Source: Pseudomonas sp. LP_7_YM
Lineage (GTDB): Bacteria > Pseudomonadota > Gammaproteobacteria > Pseudomonadales > Pseudomonadaceae
Assembly: GCF_004364435.1 (NCBI RefSeq)
Contig: NZ_SOCT01000004.1
Location: forward strand, 248,001 to 312,000
DNA: 64,000 nucleotides
Direction of reading: 5' to 3'
How positions within the stretch are numbered: the first letter of the stretch is position 1; every line of letters starts with the position of its first letter. Below are positions 9,294 to 19,403 of this stretch, in pieces. The notes under the pieces were generated by a model, which worked only from the letters and a program-made list of their open reading frames with translations, was not told the DNA's origin and did not search any database. The position numbers and the translations under genes were made by a program.

Positions 9294-10265
9294 TCAGCTC
9301 AATATGGAGACCGACCCCAGGTATTTCAAGGCGCGTGGCAGATTGTCGCAAGCCAGGCTGTCCAACCAGTGTAGATTTTCCCAGCTTCGTAACCAGGTGA
9401 ACTGTCTCTTGGCCAACTGGCGCGTGGCAATGATGCCGCGCTCCTGCATCTGATCCCGAGTCAGCCCGCCGTCCAGATAGTCCCAGACCTGGCGATACCC
9501 TACAGCTCTTATAGACGGTAAATTCGAGTGCAGGTCACCCCTCGAACGTAACGCTACGACTTCTTCAACAAATCCTTCATCAAGCATTTTCCCGAATCGC
9601 AGTGCAATCCGGTCGTGCAGTACCTTGCGATCCACCGGAGCAATGGCGAGATTTGCCACAGTATAGGGCAATTGTTGGCGCCCCGAACCGCCAGCTTGAG
9701 CACTTTGCGCACTTTGTTGCGCACGGTGGGCGGTCATGCTCATCCCGCTTACACGATAAACTTCCAGCGCACGAACCAGGCGCTGCGGATCATTGGGATG
9801 GATTCTAGCCGCCGACACCGGATCGACACATGCCAATTCATCATGCAGCGCCTGCCAGCCCAATGTGGCCGCTTCGATCGCCAGTTGCGCCCGAACCTGA
9901 GCATCGGCGGCCGGCATGTCAGCCAGGCCTTCCAATAGAGCCTTGAAATAGAGCATGGTGCCGCCGACCAACAGGGGGATTTTTCCCCTTGCGGTAATTT
10001 CGGCCATCGCTTGCAATGCATCAGTTCGAAAATCTGCAGCGGAATAACGCTGAGACGGGTCGAGAATATCGATCAGCCGGTGTGGGTATGTTTCCAGGAG
10101 CGTTTTGGAAGGCTTGGCAGTGCCGATGTCCATGCCACGGTAGATCAGTGCCGAATCGACGCTGATCAGCTCGCATGGCAGTACCTCGGTCAGTTCGATG
10201 GCAAGGTCGGTCTTGCCAGCGGCGGTCGGCCCCATCAAAAAGATGGCCGGAGGAAAAGCACTCAT
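9294..10265 (-). CDS. miaA: tRNA dimethylallyltransferase MiaA
   Basis: MiaA transfers a dimethylallyl group to N6 of A37 in tRNAs reading UNN codons, the first step to ms2i6A. The 323-aa product starts [19 protein letters not shown], with the P-loop GPTAAGKT and the [19 protein letters not shown] segment containing the conserved DSxxxY. A later catalytic region [18 protein letters not shown] follows. The ATG at 10265 overlaps the mutL stop by one base (TGATG); the 25-codon longer frame would run deep into mutL. hfq starts 90 bases downstream. Confidence 0.97.
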   Translation of the reverse strand: MSAFPPAIFLMGPTAAGKTDLAIELTEVLPCELISVDSALIYRGMDIGTAKPSKTLLETYPHRLIDILDPSQRYSAADFRTDALQAMAEITARGKIPLLVGGTMLYFKALLEGLADMPAADAQVRAQLAIEAATLGWQALHDELACVDPVSAARIHPNDPQRLVRALEVYRVSGMSMTAHRAQQSAQSAQAGGSGRQQLPYTVANLAIAPVDRKVLHDRIALRFGKMLDEGFVEEVVALRSRGDLHSNLPSIRAVGYRQVWDYLDGGLTRDQMQERGIIATRQLAKRQFTWLRSWENLHWLDSLACDNLPRALKYLGSVSILS

Positions 10266-12250
10266 CAGCGACCGCGCAGAAACAATTTGTCGAGATCGTC
10301 CAGCCCCAACTGTGTCCAGGTCGGCCTGCCGTGGTTGCACTGACCGCTACGCTCGGTGTTTTCCATGTCGCGCAACAGGCCATTCATTTCAGGGATCGCC
10401 AGGCGTCGATTGGCTCGAATAGCGCCGTGGCACGCCATGGTGCCGAGCAATTCGTTCATGTGCGCCTGGACCCGGTCGCTGGTGCCGTATTCCATAAGGT
10501 CGGCCAGGACGTCATGCACCAGCCGATTGGCTTCGGCCTGCTTGAGCAAGGCCGGGATCTGGCGGATCGCCAGGCTTTCAGGCCCAAGGCGCTGCAACTC
10601 GAAACCCAGTTGCTGGAAGGTCGCCATGTGTTCTTCCGCGCAATCGGCCTCACGCTGACTGACTGCAATCGACTCAGGCACCAAGAGTGGCTGGCCGCTC
10701 AGGCCTTCACTAGCCATGGCGATCTTCAGGCGCTCATACATGATGCGTTCATGGGCTGCGTGCATATCCACCAGCACCAGCCCGTGGGCGTTCTCGGCGA
10801 GGATATAAATCCCCTTGAGCTGAGCTAATGCGTAGCCCAGTGGTGGAATGTCGCCCTGCGAATCAGGCAGAGAAACGCCACCCGCTGCGCCCGGGGTCGT
10901 CGGCGCGCCAGGCAGCGGAGCGAAAAACTCACGGTATGCGGCCTGCGCTTCTTCGGCAGGCAACACCGAGGAGGGACGCGGGGTGTACTGATATTGATAA
11001 CCGGCGCCACTGCCGGATCCCGGAGCAGGACTGGTCGAGGTGCTCCAGGCAGGGCCCTGTGGCGTTTCCAGCACATTATTGGCTAGACGCATTTCGCCCT
11101 GCGGCCCGAACTCGCCCGCTTGCGGTCCGCTCGGACGGACAAGCGCTGTAACCGATGTGGTGCCAGCCAGCTGATCTTCCGGCCGCACGTCGCCGAGCGC
11201 GCGATGCAGAGTGCCATACAGGAAATCGTGCACCATACGCCCGTCACGGAAACGCACTTCATGCTTGGTCGGGTGCACATTGACGTCGACCACGGCCGGA
11301 TCGACTTCAAAAAACAACACGAACGTCGGATGGCGCCCGTTGAACAACACATCGCGGTACGCCTGACGCACCGCATGGGCGACCAGTTTGTCGCGCACCG
11401 CACGGCCATTGACGAAGAAGTATTGCAAGTCCGCCTGGCTGCGCGAGAAGGTCGGCAACCCGACCCAGCCCCAGAGCTTCAGACCGTTGCGCTCGACTTC
11501 GATAGGCAGCGCCTGTTCGAGGAAGCCTGGACCGCAGACCGCCGAGACCCGCCGCGCGCGGGCAACGTCGTCACGGGCTTCGTGCAGACTCAAAATGGTC
11601 TTGCCGTTATGACGCAAATGGAAAGCCACGTCGAAACGGGCCAGCGCCATGCGCTTGATCACTTCTTGCAAGTGATCGAATTCGGTCTTTTCGGCCTTGA
11701 GGAATTTGCGGCGGGCCGGCGTGTTGAAAAACAGGTCGCGCACTTCAACCGAAGTGCCCACAGGATGCGCTGCAGGCTGAACCCGGGAGACCATGTCGCG
11801 GCCTTCGGTTTCTACCTGCCAGGCCTGATCGGCGTCGCGGGTACGCGAAGTGAGTGTCAGTCGAGCCACGGAGCTGATAGAGGCCAGGGCCTCGCCACGA
11901 AAACCAAGGCTCATGACCCGCTCAAGGTCTTCCAACTCGCGGATTTTGCTGGTGGCATGACGCGCCAGAGCTAACGGCAGATCATCTGAAGAAATGCCAC
12001 CGCCGTCATCGCGAACGCGCAGCAGCTTGATACCGGCCTGTTCGACGTCTATATCAATGCGTCTGGCACCGGAGTCGAGGCTGTTCTCAAGCAGCTCCTT
12101 GATGACCGAAGCAGGACGCTCGACCACCTCCCCCGCCGCGATCTGGTTTGCCAGCCGCGGGCTGAGCAGTTCTATGCGTGAAGCCTGAGCCCCCGGCTCA
12201 TTGCCTGCACGGGCATCGACGCCTGACTCATCGAGCAACAGATCACTCAT
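10265..12250 (-). CDS. mutL: DNA mismatch repair protein MutL
   Basis: MutL couples MutS mismatch recognition to strand cleavage and excision. The 661-aa product has an N-terminal GHKL ATPase with the [12 protein letters not shown] helix, the DDGGGIS loop and [10 protein letters not shown]. The linker (about 340-460) is poorly conserved and Pro/Gly/Ser-rich, and a dimerisation domain follows. The C-terminal domain contains [13 protein letters not shown], matching the metal-binding DxHA(x)2E(x)4E endonuclease signature found in organisms without MutH. The start overlaps the amiB stop as ATGA and the stop overlaps the miaA start by one base, so amiB-mutL-miaA are tightly coupled. Confidence 0.97.
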   Translation of the reverse strand: MSDLLLDESGVDARAGNEPGAQASRIELLSPRLANQIAAGEVVERPASVIKELLENSLDSGARRIDIDVEQAGIKLLRVRDDGGGISSDDLPLALARHATSKIRELEDLERVMSLGFRGEALASISSVARLTLTSRTRDADQAWQVETEGRDMVSRVQPAAHPVGTSVEVRDLFFNTPARRKFLKAEKTEFDHLQEVIKRMALARFDVAFHLRHNGKTILSLHEARDDVARARRVSAVCGPGFLEQALPIEVERNGLKLWGWVGLPTFSRSQADLQYFFVNGRAVRDKLVAHAVRQAYRDVLFNGRHPTFVLFFEVDPAVVDVNVHPTKHEVRFRDGRMVHDFLYGTLHRALGDVRPEDQLAGTTSVTALVRPSGPQAGEFGPQGEMRLANNVLETPQGPAWSTSTSPAPGSGSGAGYQYQYTPRPSSVLPAEEAQAAYREFFAPLPGAPTTPGAAGGVSLPDSQGDIPPLGYALAQLKGIYILAENAHGLVLVDMHAAHERIMYERLKIAMASEGLSGQPLLVPESIAVSQREADCAEEHMATFQQLGFELQRLGPESLAIRQIPALLKQAEANRLVHDVLADLMEYGTSDRVQAHMNELLGTMACHGAIRANRRLAIPEMNGLLRDMENTERSGQCNHGRPTWTQLGLDDLDKLFLRGR

Positions 12251-13674
12251 GGCTCACCCGCCAGATCGGCGCTCGGAATCTTCAATTGCTGACCGGCTTT
12301 CAATTCATCGGAACGCAGTTTATTCGCCGAACGCAAGGCGGCCATGCTCATGTCGTACCGCACAGAAATCATGCTCAGCGACTCGCCAGGACGCACGACA
12401 TGCTCACGCGCTCCCATCGCCAGCTTGCCGGTGTCCCGCAGCCACGCAATGTAGGTGCCCTGAGGCGGATTCTGCTGGAAGAACTGTTTCACGCCAGCAG
12501 TGATGGAGCGCGCCAACGCTTGCTGGTGACTGGCACCTTGCAGTTTGTTGGCCTCGGCGGCATTGGAGATGAAGCCGGTTTCGACCAGGATCGAAGGAAT
12601 GTCCGGCGACTTGAGCACCATGAACCCTGCCTGCTCGACCCGCGCCTTGTGCAGCGACGTCACGCGACCGATGTTGGTCAGCACTTTTTGCCCCACGTTC
12701 AGGCTCGACGTCAGCGACGCGGTCATCGACAGATCGAGGAGCACACCGGCCAGCATGCGGTCCTTGTCATCGAGACTTACAGCGCCTGCCCCGCCGATCA
12801 GGTCGGAACGGTTTTCACTGTCCGCCAGCCAGCGGGCAGTTTCGGAAGTCGCACCGCGCTCTGACAGGGCGAACACCGAAGCGCCGAAAGCGGCCGAAGA
12901 AGGCGCGGCGTCAGCGTGAATGGAAACGAACAGGTCAGCCCCCTTGGCACGGGCGATCTCGGTGCGCTTACGCAGCGGAATGAAGTAGTCGCCGGTGCGG
13001 GTCAGTTCGGCACGATAGCCTTTTTCGGCATTGATCTGACGCTGCAATTCCTTGGCGATCGACAACACCACGTTCTTTTCTTTCTGGCCCTGGCCACCTG
13101 AGGCGCCGGGGTCTTCACCGCCGTGCCCGGCGTCGACCACAACAACGATATCGCGCTTGCCATTAGGCACCGGCGACAGTTTGATTTCAGGTTTGGAGGG
13201 AGTGACCGGCACCGCAGGCGTCGCCGGTGCCACTGTTGCGGGTGTGTCAGCAACGGTTGGCGGCGGGTTGGCGTCCGCAGGGTTGTCATAAAGATCGACC
13301 ACCAGCCGGTTGCCGTACTGCTGGTTCGGGGCCAGGGTAAAGCTCTTCGGGGTCACGGCCTTTTTCAGGTCGATGACCACCCGCAGATCATCCGGCGTAC
13401 GTTGCGCTGAGCGCATGCTGGTAATCGGTGTGTTGGCAGTCGGGACGTTGAGGGCACCGCCCAGGGTCGCGCCATTGATGTCGATCACCAGACGGTCCGG
13501 GGACTGAAGGGTGAAAACGCTGTGCTGAACCGGCCCGGACAGGTCGAAAACCAGTCGAGTGTTATCCGGAGCACGCCATAAGCGGACACTTCGTACCTGT
13601 GACGCGGCCAACGCATCGACGGCCAGAGTCGTCAGCAGCAGTCCAATCACAGTAACCAGCGCGCGCATGCGCAT
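12247..13674 (-). CDS. amiB: N-acetylmuramoyl-L-alanine amidase AmiB
   Basis: A periplasmic zinc amidase that cuts the stem peptide from muramic acid to separate daughter cells. With the start at 13674 the product is 475 aa: a signal peptide ([19 protein letters not shown] to about 23), an N-terminal AMIN domain ([19 protein letters not shown]), a Pro/Ala/Thr-rich linker with repeated TPA/VTP units, an Amidase_3 domain ([15 protein letters not shown], then FVSIHADA and VETGFISN), and a C-terminal LysM repeat ([19 protein letters not shown]). An upstream ATG at 13686 in frame is possible, but GGGGTTAGG favours 13674. It follows tsaE by 14 bases and overlaps mutL by 4. Confidence 0.95.
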   Translation of the reverse strand: MRMRALVTVIGLLLTTLAVDALAASQVRSVRLWRAPDNTRLVFDLSGPVQHSVFTLQSPDRLVIDINGATLGGALNVPTANTPITSMRSAQRTPDDLRVVIDLKKAVTPKSFTLAPNQQYGNRLVVDLYDNPADANPPPTVADTPATVAPATPAVPVTPSKPEIKLSPVPNGKRDIVVVVDAGHGGEDPGASGGQGQKEKNVVLSIAKELQRQINAEKGYRAELTRTGDYFIPLRKRTEIARAKGADLFVSIHADAAPSSAAFGASVFALSERGATSETARWLADSENRSDLIGGAGAVSLDDKDRMLAGVLLDLSMTASLTSSLNVGQKVLTNIGRVTSLHKARVEQAGFMVLKSPDIPSILVETGFISNAAEANKLQGASHQQALARSITAGVKQFFQQNPPQGTYIAWLRDTGKLAMGAREHVVRPGESLSMISVRYDMSMAALRSANKLRSDELKAGQQLKIPSADLAGEP

Positions 13675-13688
13675 ACCTAACCCCATAT

Positions 13689-14159
13689 CTATTTGAATTC
13701 CAAAGCCAAAGCGGCACACCACTGCTCACCGCGCGAGCTTTTCGGGCTCAAGGTCAACGCTCTACCCCGCGCGTGCGGCCTAATGGTAATGATCAGGTCG
13801 GGCTTTGGCAAAAAGCCTGCACCGAGATCGGGCCACTCGATCAGGCAAAGTGCTTTGCCGTCGAAGTAGTCGCGTATGCCGAGGAATTCTAGCTCTTCTG
13901 GATCAACAAGTCGGTAAAGATCAAAGTGATACGCGCGATTTCTCCCAATTTCATAAGGTTCTACGAGCGTGAAAGTCGGGCTTTTTACCGCGCCGGTGTG
14001 ACCCAGACCGCGAATGATTCCTCGCGAAAGCGTGGTCTTGCCAGCGCCCAGATTCCCTTCCAGAAATATAATCCCATTGCTTTCAGTGACTTGGGCAATC
14101 CGTGCGCCAAAGTGGGTCATCGACTCTTCACCGATCAGGTGCAGGGTTAGCTCAGACAC
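13689..14159 (-). CDS. tsaE: tRNA threonylcarbamoyladenosine biosynthesis ATPase TsaE
   Basis: TsaE is the ATPase that regulates the TsaBD complex making t6A37 in ANN-decoding tRNAs. The 156-aa product has a P-loop GNLGAGKTT (about 35-43), the switch-like SPTFTLVEPY and the Walker B-like LCLIEWPD. The start is GTG at 14159 with GAGGAAC about 8 bases upstream. It overlaps the end of nnr by 13 bases. The nnr-tsaE-amiB-mutL order is conserved across many gammaproteobacteria. Confidence 0.96.
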   Translation of the reverse strand: MSELTLHLIGEESMTHFGARIAQVTESNGIIFLEGNLGAGKTTLSRGIIRGLGHTGAVKSPTFTLVEPYEIGRNRAYHFDLYRLVDPEELEFLGIRDYFDGKALCLIEWPDLGAGFLPKPDLIITIRPHARGRALTLSPKSSRGEQWCAALALEFK

Positions 14160-15643
14160 GGTCGATGTTCCTCCAGAAGCTTGCGGATAACAGGAATCAG
14201 ATCAGCGGCAGCCATGCCACGCCCGCTGGCGCCACATTTTTCACCGGCCAGCGCGTGCAACCAGACTGCAAGGCAGGCTGCCTCGAACGCAGGCATCTGT
14301 TGCGCAAGCAGTGCGCCAATCACGCCGGACAGCACGTCACCCAAGCCGCCGGTTGCCATGGCCGGATGGCCGTGATCGGCAAGTGCAAGTTGGCCTGCAG
14401 GGCTGGCGATCAGGCTGCCGCTGCCTTTGAGTACACAAACAGCGTTGAATTTTTTGGCCAATGCGCGAGCCGCCGCCGGGCGGTCGGCCTGGACTTCTTG
14501 GGTGCTGATGTCCAGCAAGCGCGCCGCCTCACCGGGATGCGGAGTGATCACGCAATCCCTGGGCAACTGCACGAAACCCGCCGCGAGTTGATTCAGCGCG
14601 TCGGCGTCCCAAACCTGCGCGCGCTCGGCATTGGCGGCGGCCGACAACAGGCTACGCCCCCAACTGTGCTGCCCCATACCAGGCCCGACGACCAGCACGG
14701 TGGCGGGCTCGATCAGCGCCATCAACTGGTTGGCCGAACTCACCCCGGCGGTCATGACTTCCGGAAAACGGGTCAGCGCTGCACTGACATGTTCGGGACG
14801 GGTGGCCAGCGTGACCATGCCCGCGCCACTGCGTAGCGTACTTTCAGTGGACAGCAAGGCAGCGCCACCAAAGCCGAGGTCGCCGCCAATGACCAGAACT
14901 CGGCCAAACATGCCCTTGTGAGCGGTGCGCGGACGCGGATTGAGCGTCGGCAGATTAGATGCATCCAGACGTGTAACGCTGACCGGCGTTTGTTCGACAA
15001 GCACGCGATCAGCTTGCAGATCGTCGAAAACCAGCTCACCGACCAGATCCGCCGCATCACCGGTAAACAGCCCGACTTTAAGGCCGATGAAGGTTACCGT
15101 CAGCTCGGCGCGAACAGCCACCCCCAGAGTGTGTCCGGTATCGGCGCAAAGCCCTGAGGGAATGTCGACCGCCACGACCGGCAGGCCGCTGTCGTTGATC
15201 AACTCGATGACATGGGCATAAGGCGGAAGGACTTCGTCTTTGAGCCCTGTGCCCAATAAGGCATCGACGATGATTCCGCTCAGTGTTTGCTGATGCCAGT
15301 CCTGAACGTCGACCTGTTCGCTCAGGGCTTCTTTATAAGCGGCTTCTGCGTCACCGGTCAGTACAGCGCAGCAGCCTACCGCCAGCACCGTTACTTTCCA
15401 GCCTGCGCGCTTGGCCAACACTGCAATCAGATAGCCGTCTGCAGCGTTATTACCGTGTCCGGCGAGCACTGTCAGCTCCTGTCCGTCTGGCCAGCGGCGG
15501 CGTATGGCCCGCCAAGCGGCATGGGCAGCGCGCTGCATCAACTCGATGCCCGGCGTGCCCGCGGCGATGAGGCGTGCATCAAGGTCGCGCACGTGGGCGG
15601 CGCTATACAGTGCGTCGGGAAATGGGGGTTTGCTATGCAACAT
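14147..15643 (-). CDS. nnr: Bifunctional NAD(P)H-hydrate epimerase/dehydratase
   Basis: This enzyme repairs damaged NAD(P)H: the N-terminal domain (about 1-215) epimerises R/S NAD(P)HX and the C-terminal domain (about 225-498) dehydrates it using ADP. The 498-aa product shows the epimerase motif as GHGNNAADGY, where many family members have GxGNNGGDG. The dehydratase motifs are GPGMGQ, DADALN, TPHPGEAARL and GGLGDVLSG. The ATG at 15643 has GGAG 10 bases upstream. The gene is divergent from queG, with only 62 bases between the two starts. Confidence 0.95.
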   Translation of the reverse strand: MLHSKPPFPDALYSAAHVRDLDARLIAAGTPGIELMQRAAHAAWRAIRRRWPDGQELTVLAGHGNNAADGYLIAVLAKRAGWKVTVLAVGCCAVLTGDAEAAYKEALSEQVDVQDWHQQTLSGIIVDALLGTGLKDEVLPPYAHVIELINDSGLPVVAVDIPSGLCADTGHTLGVAVRAELTVTFIGLKVGLFTGDAADLVGELVFDDLQADRVLVEQTPVSVTRLDASNLPTLNPRPRTAHKGMFGRVLVIGGDLGFGGAALLSTESTLRSGAGMVTLATRPEHVSAALTRFPEVMTAGVSSANQLMALIEPATVLVVGPGMGQHSWGRSLLSAAANAERAQVWDADALNQLAAGFVQLPRDCVITPHPGEAARLLDISTQEVQADRPAAARALAKKFNAVCVLKGSGSLIASPAGQLALADHGHPAMATGGLGDVLSGVIGALLAQQMPAFEAACLAVWLHALAGEKCGASGRGMAAADLIPVIRKLLEEHRPCLS

Positions 15644-15705
15644 GCGTCTTTAGGCTCCGATGTCTGGCAGAATTATACGCACCTGTGCCCCGGTGTCCTC
15701 CTTGC

Positions 15706-16854
15706 ATGTCCGCGATTACTGTCGACCCATCAACCGATTCATCAGCAAACCTGACGCCACTGACGGCTGCTGGGTTGACCGAGCTTGCCTTGGCAATCAA
15801 GGACTGGGGGCGTGAACTCGGTTTTCAGCAGGTCGGCATCTCAGGGCTGGATCTGGCGGAACATGAGCAGCATCTGGAGCGCTGGCTCGAAGCCGGGTAC
15901 CACGGCGAGATGGACTATATGGCAGCGCATGGCAGCAAACGTTCGCATCCGCACGAACTGGTGCCGGGTACGCTGCGGGTTGTCTCATTGCGCATGGACT
16001 ATCTGCCGGGTGATACCCAGATGGCACAGCTGCTCGCACAACCCGAAAAGGCCTACGTGTCGCGCTATGCGTTGGGCCGCGATTATCACAAGCTGATTCG
16101 CAAGCGCGTCCAGCAACTGGCCGAGCGGATTCAGCAGGCTATCGGCCCGTTCGGCTTTCGCGCTTTCGTCGACAGCGCACCGGTGCTGGAAAAGGCCATC
16201 GCCGAGAAAGCCGGGCTGGGCTGGATTGGCAAGAACACCCTGGTGCTCAATCGCAAGGCGGGCAGTTATTTCTTTTTAAGCGAGCTGTTCGTCGATCTGC
16301 CGCTGCCGGTGGATCCGCCCCATGCCACTGAACATTGCGGTCGTTGCAGCGCCTGCCTGGAGGTATGCCCGACCAATGCCTTCGTCGGCCCTTATGTACT
16401 GGACGCGCGCCGCTGCATCTCCTACCTGACCATCGAATTGAAAACGTCGATCCCTGAAGAGCTGCGCTCACTGATCGGCAACCGGGTATTCGGCTGCGAC
16501 GATTGCCAGATCGTCTGCCCTTGGAACCGTTTCGCGCGACCGACCGATCAAAACGACTTCAAGCCGCGTCACGGCCTGGATAACGCTGAGTTGACGACGT
16601 TATTTTTGTGGGATGAAACCACTTTCCTCAGTAACACCGAAGGCTCGCCGTTACGTCGCGCGGGGTATGAGCGATGGTTGCGCAACCTGGCCGTGGGATT
16701 GGGCAATGCGCCGTCGAGCATTCCGGTGCTTGAGGCCTTGAAAGCACGCCTGGAGGACCCCTCGGAAATGGTGCGTGAGCATGTGGAGTGGGCGTTGCGA
16801 CAGCATGCGAGCAAGGCAGCCGCCAAGAACCGAGTTCCACTCTGCGGGGAGTGA
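15706..16854 (+). CDS. queG: Epoxyqueuosine reductase QueG
   Basis: QueG catalyses the last step of queuosine formation on tRNA, reducing epoxyqueuosine with a cobalamin and two 4Fe-4S clusters. The 382-aa product has the N-terminal cobalamin-binding domain (DWGRELGFQQVGISGLDL) and a ferredoxin-like domain with clusters CGRCSACLEVCP and CDDCQIVCP. A HEAT-like C-terminal region ends in LRQHASKAAAKNR. The ATG at 15706 begins the recognisable N-terminus. No clear Shine-Dalgarno is visible, and a -10-like AATTAT lies close upstream (15671-15676), so the leader must be short. Confidence 0.95.
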   Translation: MSAITVDPSTDSSANLTPLTAAGLTELALAIKDWGRELGFQQVGISGLDLAEHEQHLERWLEAGYHGEMDYMAAHGSKRSHPHELVPGTLRVVSLRMDYLPGDTQMAQLLAQPEKAYVSRYALGRDYHKLIRKRVQQLAERIQQAIGPFGFRAFVDSAPVLEKAIAEKAGLGWIGKNTLVLNRKAGSYFFLSELFVDLPLPVDPPHATEHCGRCSACLEVCPTNAFVGPYVLDARRCISYLTIELKTSIPEELRSLIGNRVFGCDDCQIVCPWNRFARPTDQNDFKPRHGLDNAELTTLFLWDETTFLSNTEGSPLRRAGYERWLRNLAVGLGNAPSSIPVLEALKARLEDPSEMVREHVEWALRQHASKAAAKNRVPLCGE

Positions 16855-16933
16855 ACAAGCCCCACCCCACAGAAAACCGCATCGGCACCGGCCCTCTGGG
16901 CTGCCCCGTGGTTACTTCACACGATGACAGCGC

Positions 16934-17545
16934 TCAATGCCCATCCTTATAAACGAACTTGGGCATTTCCCAGTGAAACCTGATCGCCAGCAACCTCAGC
17001 AGCAACCCGCCAAATAGAGTGATCAGCGTGCCCTGCTCAATTGGCAGCCCAGCGTATTGGCACAGCAGAAAGCACCAGGCAGCCGCGAATGAAACGCTGG
17101 CATACAGCTCGCGACGAAAGATCAGGGGGATGTCATTGCAGAAGATGTCTCGCAGAATGCCGCCGAACGTGCCGGTTATTACGCCACTCACCGCCGCCAC
17201 CATCATGCTCAGGCCCATGTCCAGCGCAGTCGTGCAGCCGATGACGGTGAAGGCGACCAGCCCCAGCGCATCAAGCACCAGAAACAGCGAGCGCAGATGG
17301 CGCATCAAGGGTGCGATAAACACAGTCACTAACGCCGCAACGCTGGTGAGAATGAGGTACTCCGGGTGTTTGACCCACGTCAGCGGGTAGTGGCCCAGCA
17401 GCACATCACGCACCGAACCGCCACCCAGTGCGGTGATGCAAGCAATCAACACCACGCCGAACCAGTCCATGCCACGACGCCCGGCGGACAGCGCGCCGGT
17501 CATGGCCTCAGCGGTAATGGCGATCAGATAGAGCATCAGCAGCAT
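16934..17545 (-). CDS. TRIC-type cation channel family protein (UPF0126)
   Basis: A 203-aa inner-membrane protein with about seven hydrophobic segments. It contains two internally repeated halves, each with the family signature GGGSVRDVLLG (about 41-51) and GTFGGILRDIFCN (about 127-139). The family (YicG/trimeric intracellular cation channel-like) forms trimeric cation channels; the bacterial physiological role is poorly known. The ATG at 17545 has AGGGA about 8 bases upstream. It faces queG tail to tail and lies 91 bases downstream of orn on the same strand. No terminator is obvious in either gap. Confidence 0.9.
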   Translation of the reverse strand: MLLMLYLIAITAEAMTGALSAGRRGMDWFGVVLIACITALGGGSVRDVLLGHYPLTWVKHPEYLILTSVAALVTVFIAPLMRHLRSLFLVLDALGLVAFTVIGCTTALDMGLSMMVAAVSGVITGTFGGILRDIFCNDIPLIFRRELYASVSFAAAWCFLLCQYAGLPIEQGTLITLFGGLLLRLLAIRFHWEMPKFVYKDGH

Positions 17546-17636
17546 GGTGGCGGTCCCTGCGAGAAAGGAGCGCAGTCTAACCAGTCAGCCAGAGCACCAA
17601 AAGAGGGCGTCAGCCGTCAGCGCCTGCCCCTTGCAC

Positions 17637-18173
17637 TCAACCTTTGATGAAATGCTCGCGGTAGAAGCGCAGTTCGGCGATGGACTCGCGGATATCATCC
17701 AGCGCCAAGTGGGTACTGCCCTTCTTGAACTTCAGCTCTGGCGACCAGCGCGCAGCCAGTTCCTTGAGTGTGGAAACGTCGAGGTTGCGATAATGGAAAT
17801 AGTTTTCCAGCGTCGGCATACGCTTATATAGGAAGCGGCGATCCTGGCAGATGCTATTGCCGCAGATCGGCGAGCTACGCTCAGGAACCCATTGCTTAAT
17901 GAACTCCAGAGTCATGGCTTCGGCTTCTTCGCTGGAAATTTTGCTCTCGCGCACACGCTGGGTCAGGCCCGAACCGCCGTGCTGACGGGTGTTCCACTCA
18001 TCCATGCCGTTGAGCAACTCATCACTCTGGTGCACCGCGATCACCGGCCCCTCGGCGAGCGTGTTCAGCTCACTGTCGGTAATGATGGTCGCCATCTCGA
18101 TGATGACGTCGTTATCAGGGTCCAGACCGGTCATTTCCAGGTCGATCCAGATCAGATTTTGCTTGTTCTGCAT
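17637..18173 (-). CDS. orn: Oligoribonuclease
   Basis: Orn is a DEDD-family 3'-5' exoribonuclease that degrades di-ribonucleotides, including pGpG from c-di-GMP breakdown, and finishes RNA turnover. The 178-aa product starts [19 protein letters not shown] with the first DxE pair at residues 11-13, followed by the [13 protein letters not shown] and [11 protein letters not shown] motifs. Length and sequence are standard. It is divergent from rsgA across 112 bases, an arrangement common in gammaproteobacteria. Confidence 0.97.
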   Translation of the reverse strand: MQNKQNLIWIDLEMTGLDPDNDVIIEMATIITDSELNTLAEGPVIAVHQSDELLNGMDEWNTRQHGGSGLTQRVRESKISSEEAEAMTLEFIKQWVPERSSPICGNSICQDRRFLYKRMPTLENYFHYRNLDVSTLKELAARWSPELKFKKGSTHLALDDIRESIAELRFYREHFIKG

Positions 18174-18285
18174 ATATCGGCTCCTCAGCTCAGGCGCGCA
18201 GTTTAGCGTAGGCCGTCGTGCTAGACTCCCCCGCGTTTCAAACTTAAGCGGCTTTACGCTTCATCAAACGAGACACTGAACACCC

Positions 18286-19317
18286 ATGGCCAAACGCCAA
18301 CTCAACCGCCGCCAGAACTGGCGCATCGAAAAGATTCAAGGCGAGCGCGCTGCCCGGGCCGCCAAACGTGAATCGCACACCCTGGAAACGCTGGAAGGCG
18401 GTGATCTAGGTCCTGAACAGACGGGACTGGTGATTGCGCATTTCGGCGTGCAGGTGGAAGTCGAGGCGCAGGAAGGCGAGCTGAACGGCCAGGTATTCCG
18501 CTGCCATTTGCGCGCCAACTTGCCCGCGCTGGTGACAGGCGACAGAGTCGTCTGGCGGGCCGGCAACCAGGGCATTGGTGTAATCGTCGCGCAATTGCCA
18601 CGCAACACCGAGCTTTGCCGACCGGATACCCGTGGTCAGCTCAAGCCGGTAGCGGCCAACGTCGACATGATCGTTATTGTCTTCGCCCCGGCCCCCGAGC
18701 CTCACGCCAACCTGATTGACCGTTATCTGGTGGCAGCCGAGCACGCCGGGATTCGCCCTCTATTGCTGCTGAACAAGTTCGACCTCATCGACGAGCACAA
18801 TGCCCCTGCGCTCAATGCGCTGCTGGGGGTCTACCGGACACTGGGCTATCCGGTGCTGGAAGTTTCCGCGCATCACGGCGACGGCATGCAGCAACTGCAG
18901 GACTTGCTCGACAGCCACATCAGCGTGTTCGTCGGGCAGTCGGGTGTGGGCAAGTCGTCGCTGGTCAATAGCTTGCTGCCGGAAGTCGGCACGCGGGTCG
19001 GACCGCTGTCGGAGTATTCCGGGCAAGGTACACATACCACGACCACCGCCCGCCTGTTCCACTTCCCCCGTGGCGGCGACCTGATCGACTCCCCCGGCAT
19101 CCGCGAATTCGGCTTGGGCCACGTGAGCCGCGCCGACGTGGAAGCGGGCTTCATCGAGTTCAACGACCTGCTTGGCCGCTGCCGTTTCCGTGACTGCAAA
19201 CACGACCGCGAACCCGGCTGTGCATTGCTCTTGGCCCTGGAAGATGGCCGGGTGCAGCAGCAACGCATGAACAGCTACCGCTCGATCATCGCGAGCTTGC
19301 CTGAAAGCAGTCATTAA
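18286..19317 (+). CDS. rsgA: Small ribosomal subunit biogenesis GTPase RsgA
   Basis: RsgA is a circularly permuted GTPase that checks late 30S maturation. The 343-aa product has a basic N-terminus ([18 protein letters not shown]), an OB fold, then G motifs in permuted order: NKFD (G4), GQSGVGKSS (G1) and DSPGIREFG (G3). A C-terminal zinc-binding segment follows ([14 protein letters not shown]). The start ATG is clear from conservation though the Shine-Dalgarno is weak. It is convergent with motB, and a shared bidirectional terminator lies between them. Confidence 0.97.
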   Translation: MAKRQLNRRQNWRIEKIQGERAARAAKRESHTLETLEGGDLGPEQTGLVIAHFGVQVEVEAQEGELNGQVFRCHLRANLPALVTGDRVVWRAGNQGIGVIVAQLPRNTELCRPDTRGQLKPVAANVDMIVIVFAPAPEPHANLIDRYLVAAEHAGIRPLLLLNKFDLIDEHNAPALNALLGVYRTLGYPVLEVSAHHGDGMQQLQDLLDSHISVFVGQSGVGKSSLVNSLLPEVGTRVGPLSEYSGQGTHTTTTARLFHFPRGGDLIDSPGIREFGLGHVSRADVEAGFIEFNDLLGRCRFRDCKHDREPGCALLLALEDGRVQQQRMNSYRSIIASLPESSH

Positions 19318-19359
19318 CGCTGAAGACTACGCAGCAGCCCGGCTGCCGAAAAGCACAAA

Positions 19360-19390
19360 CAAAAACGCCGCGATCATCGCGACGTTTTTG
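19360..19390. terminator. Bidirectional terminator between rsgA and motB
   Basis: CAAAAACG (19360-19367) and CGTTTTTG flank the GC stem CGCGA/TCGCG around TCA. A runs on one side and T runs on the other let it stop both converging transcripts. Confidence 0.85.
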
Positions 19391-19403
19391 CCAGAACCGT
19401 TGT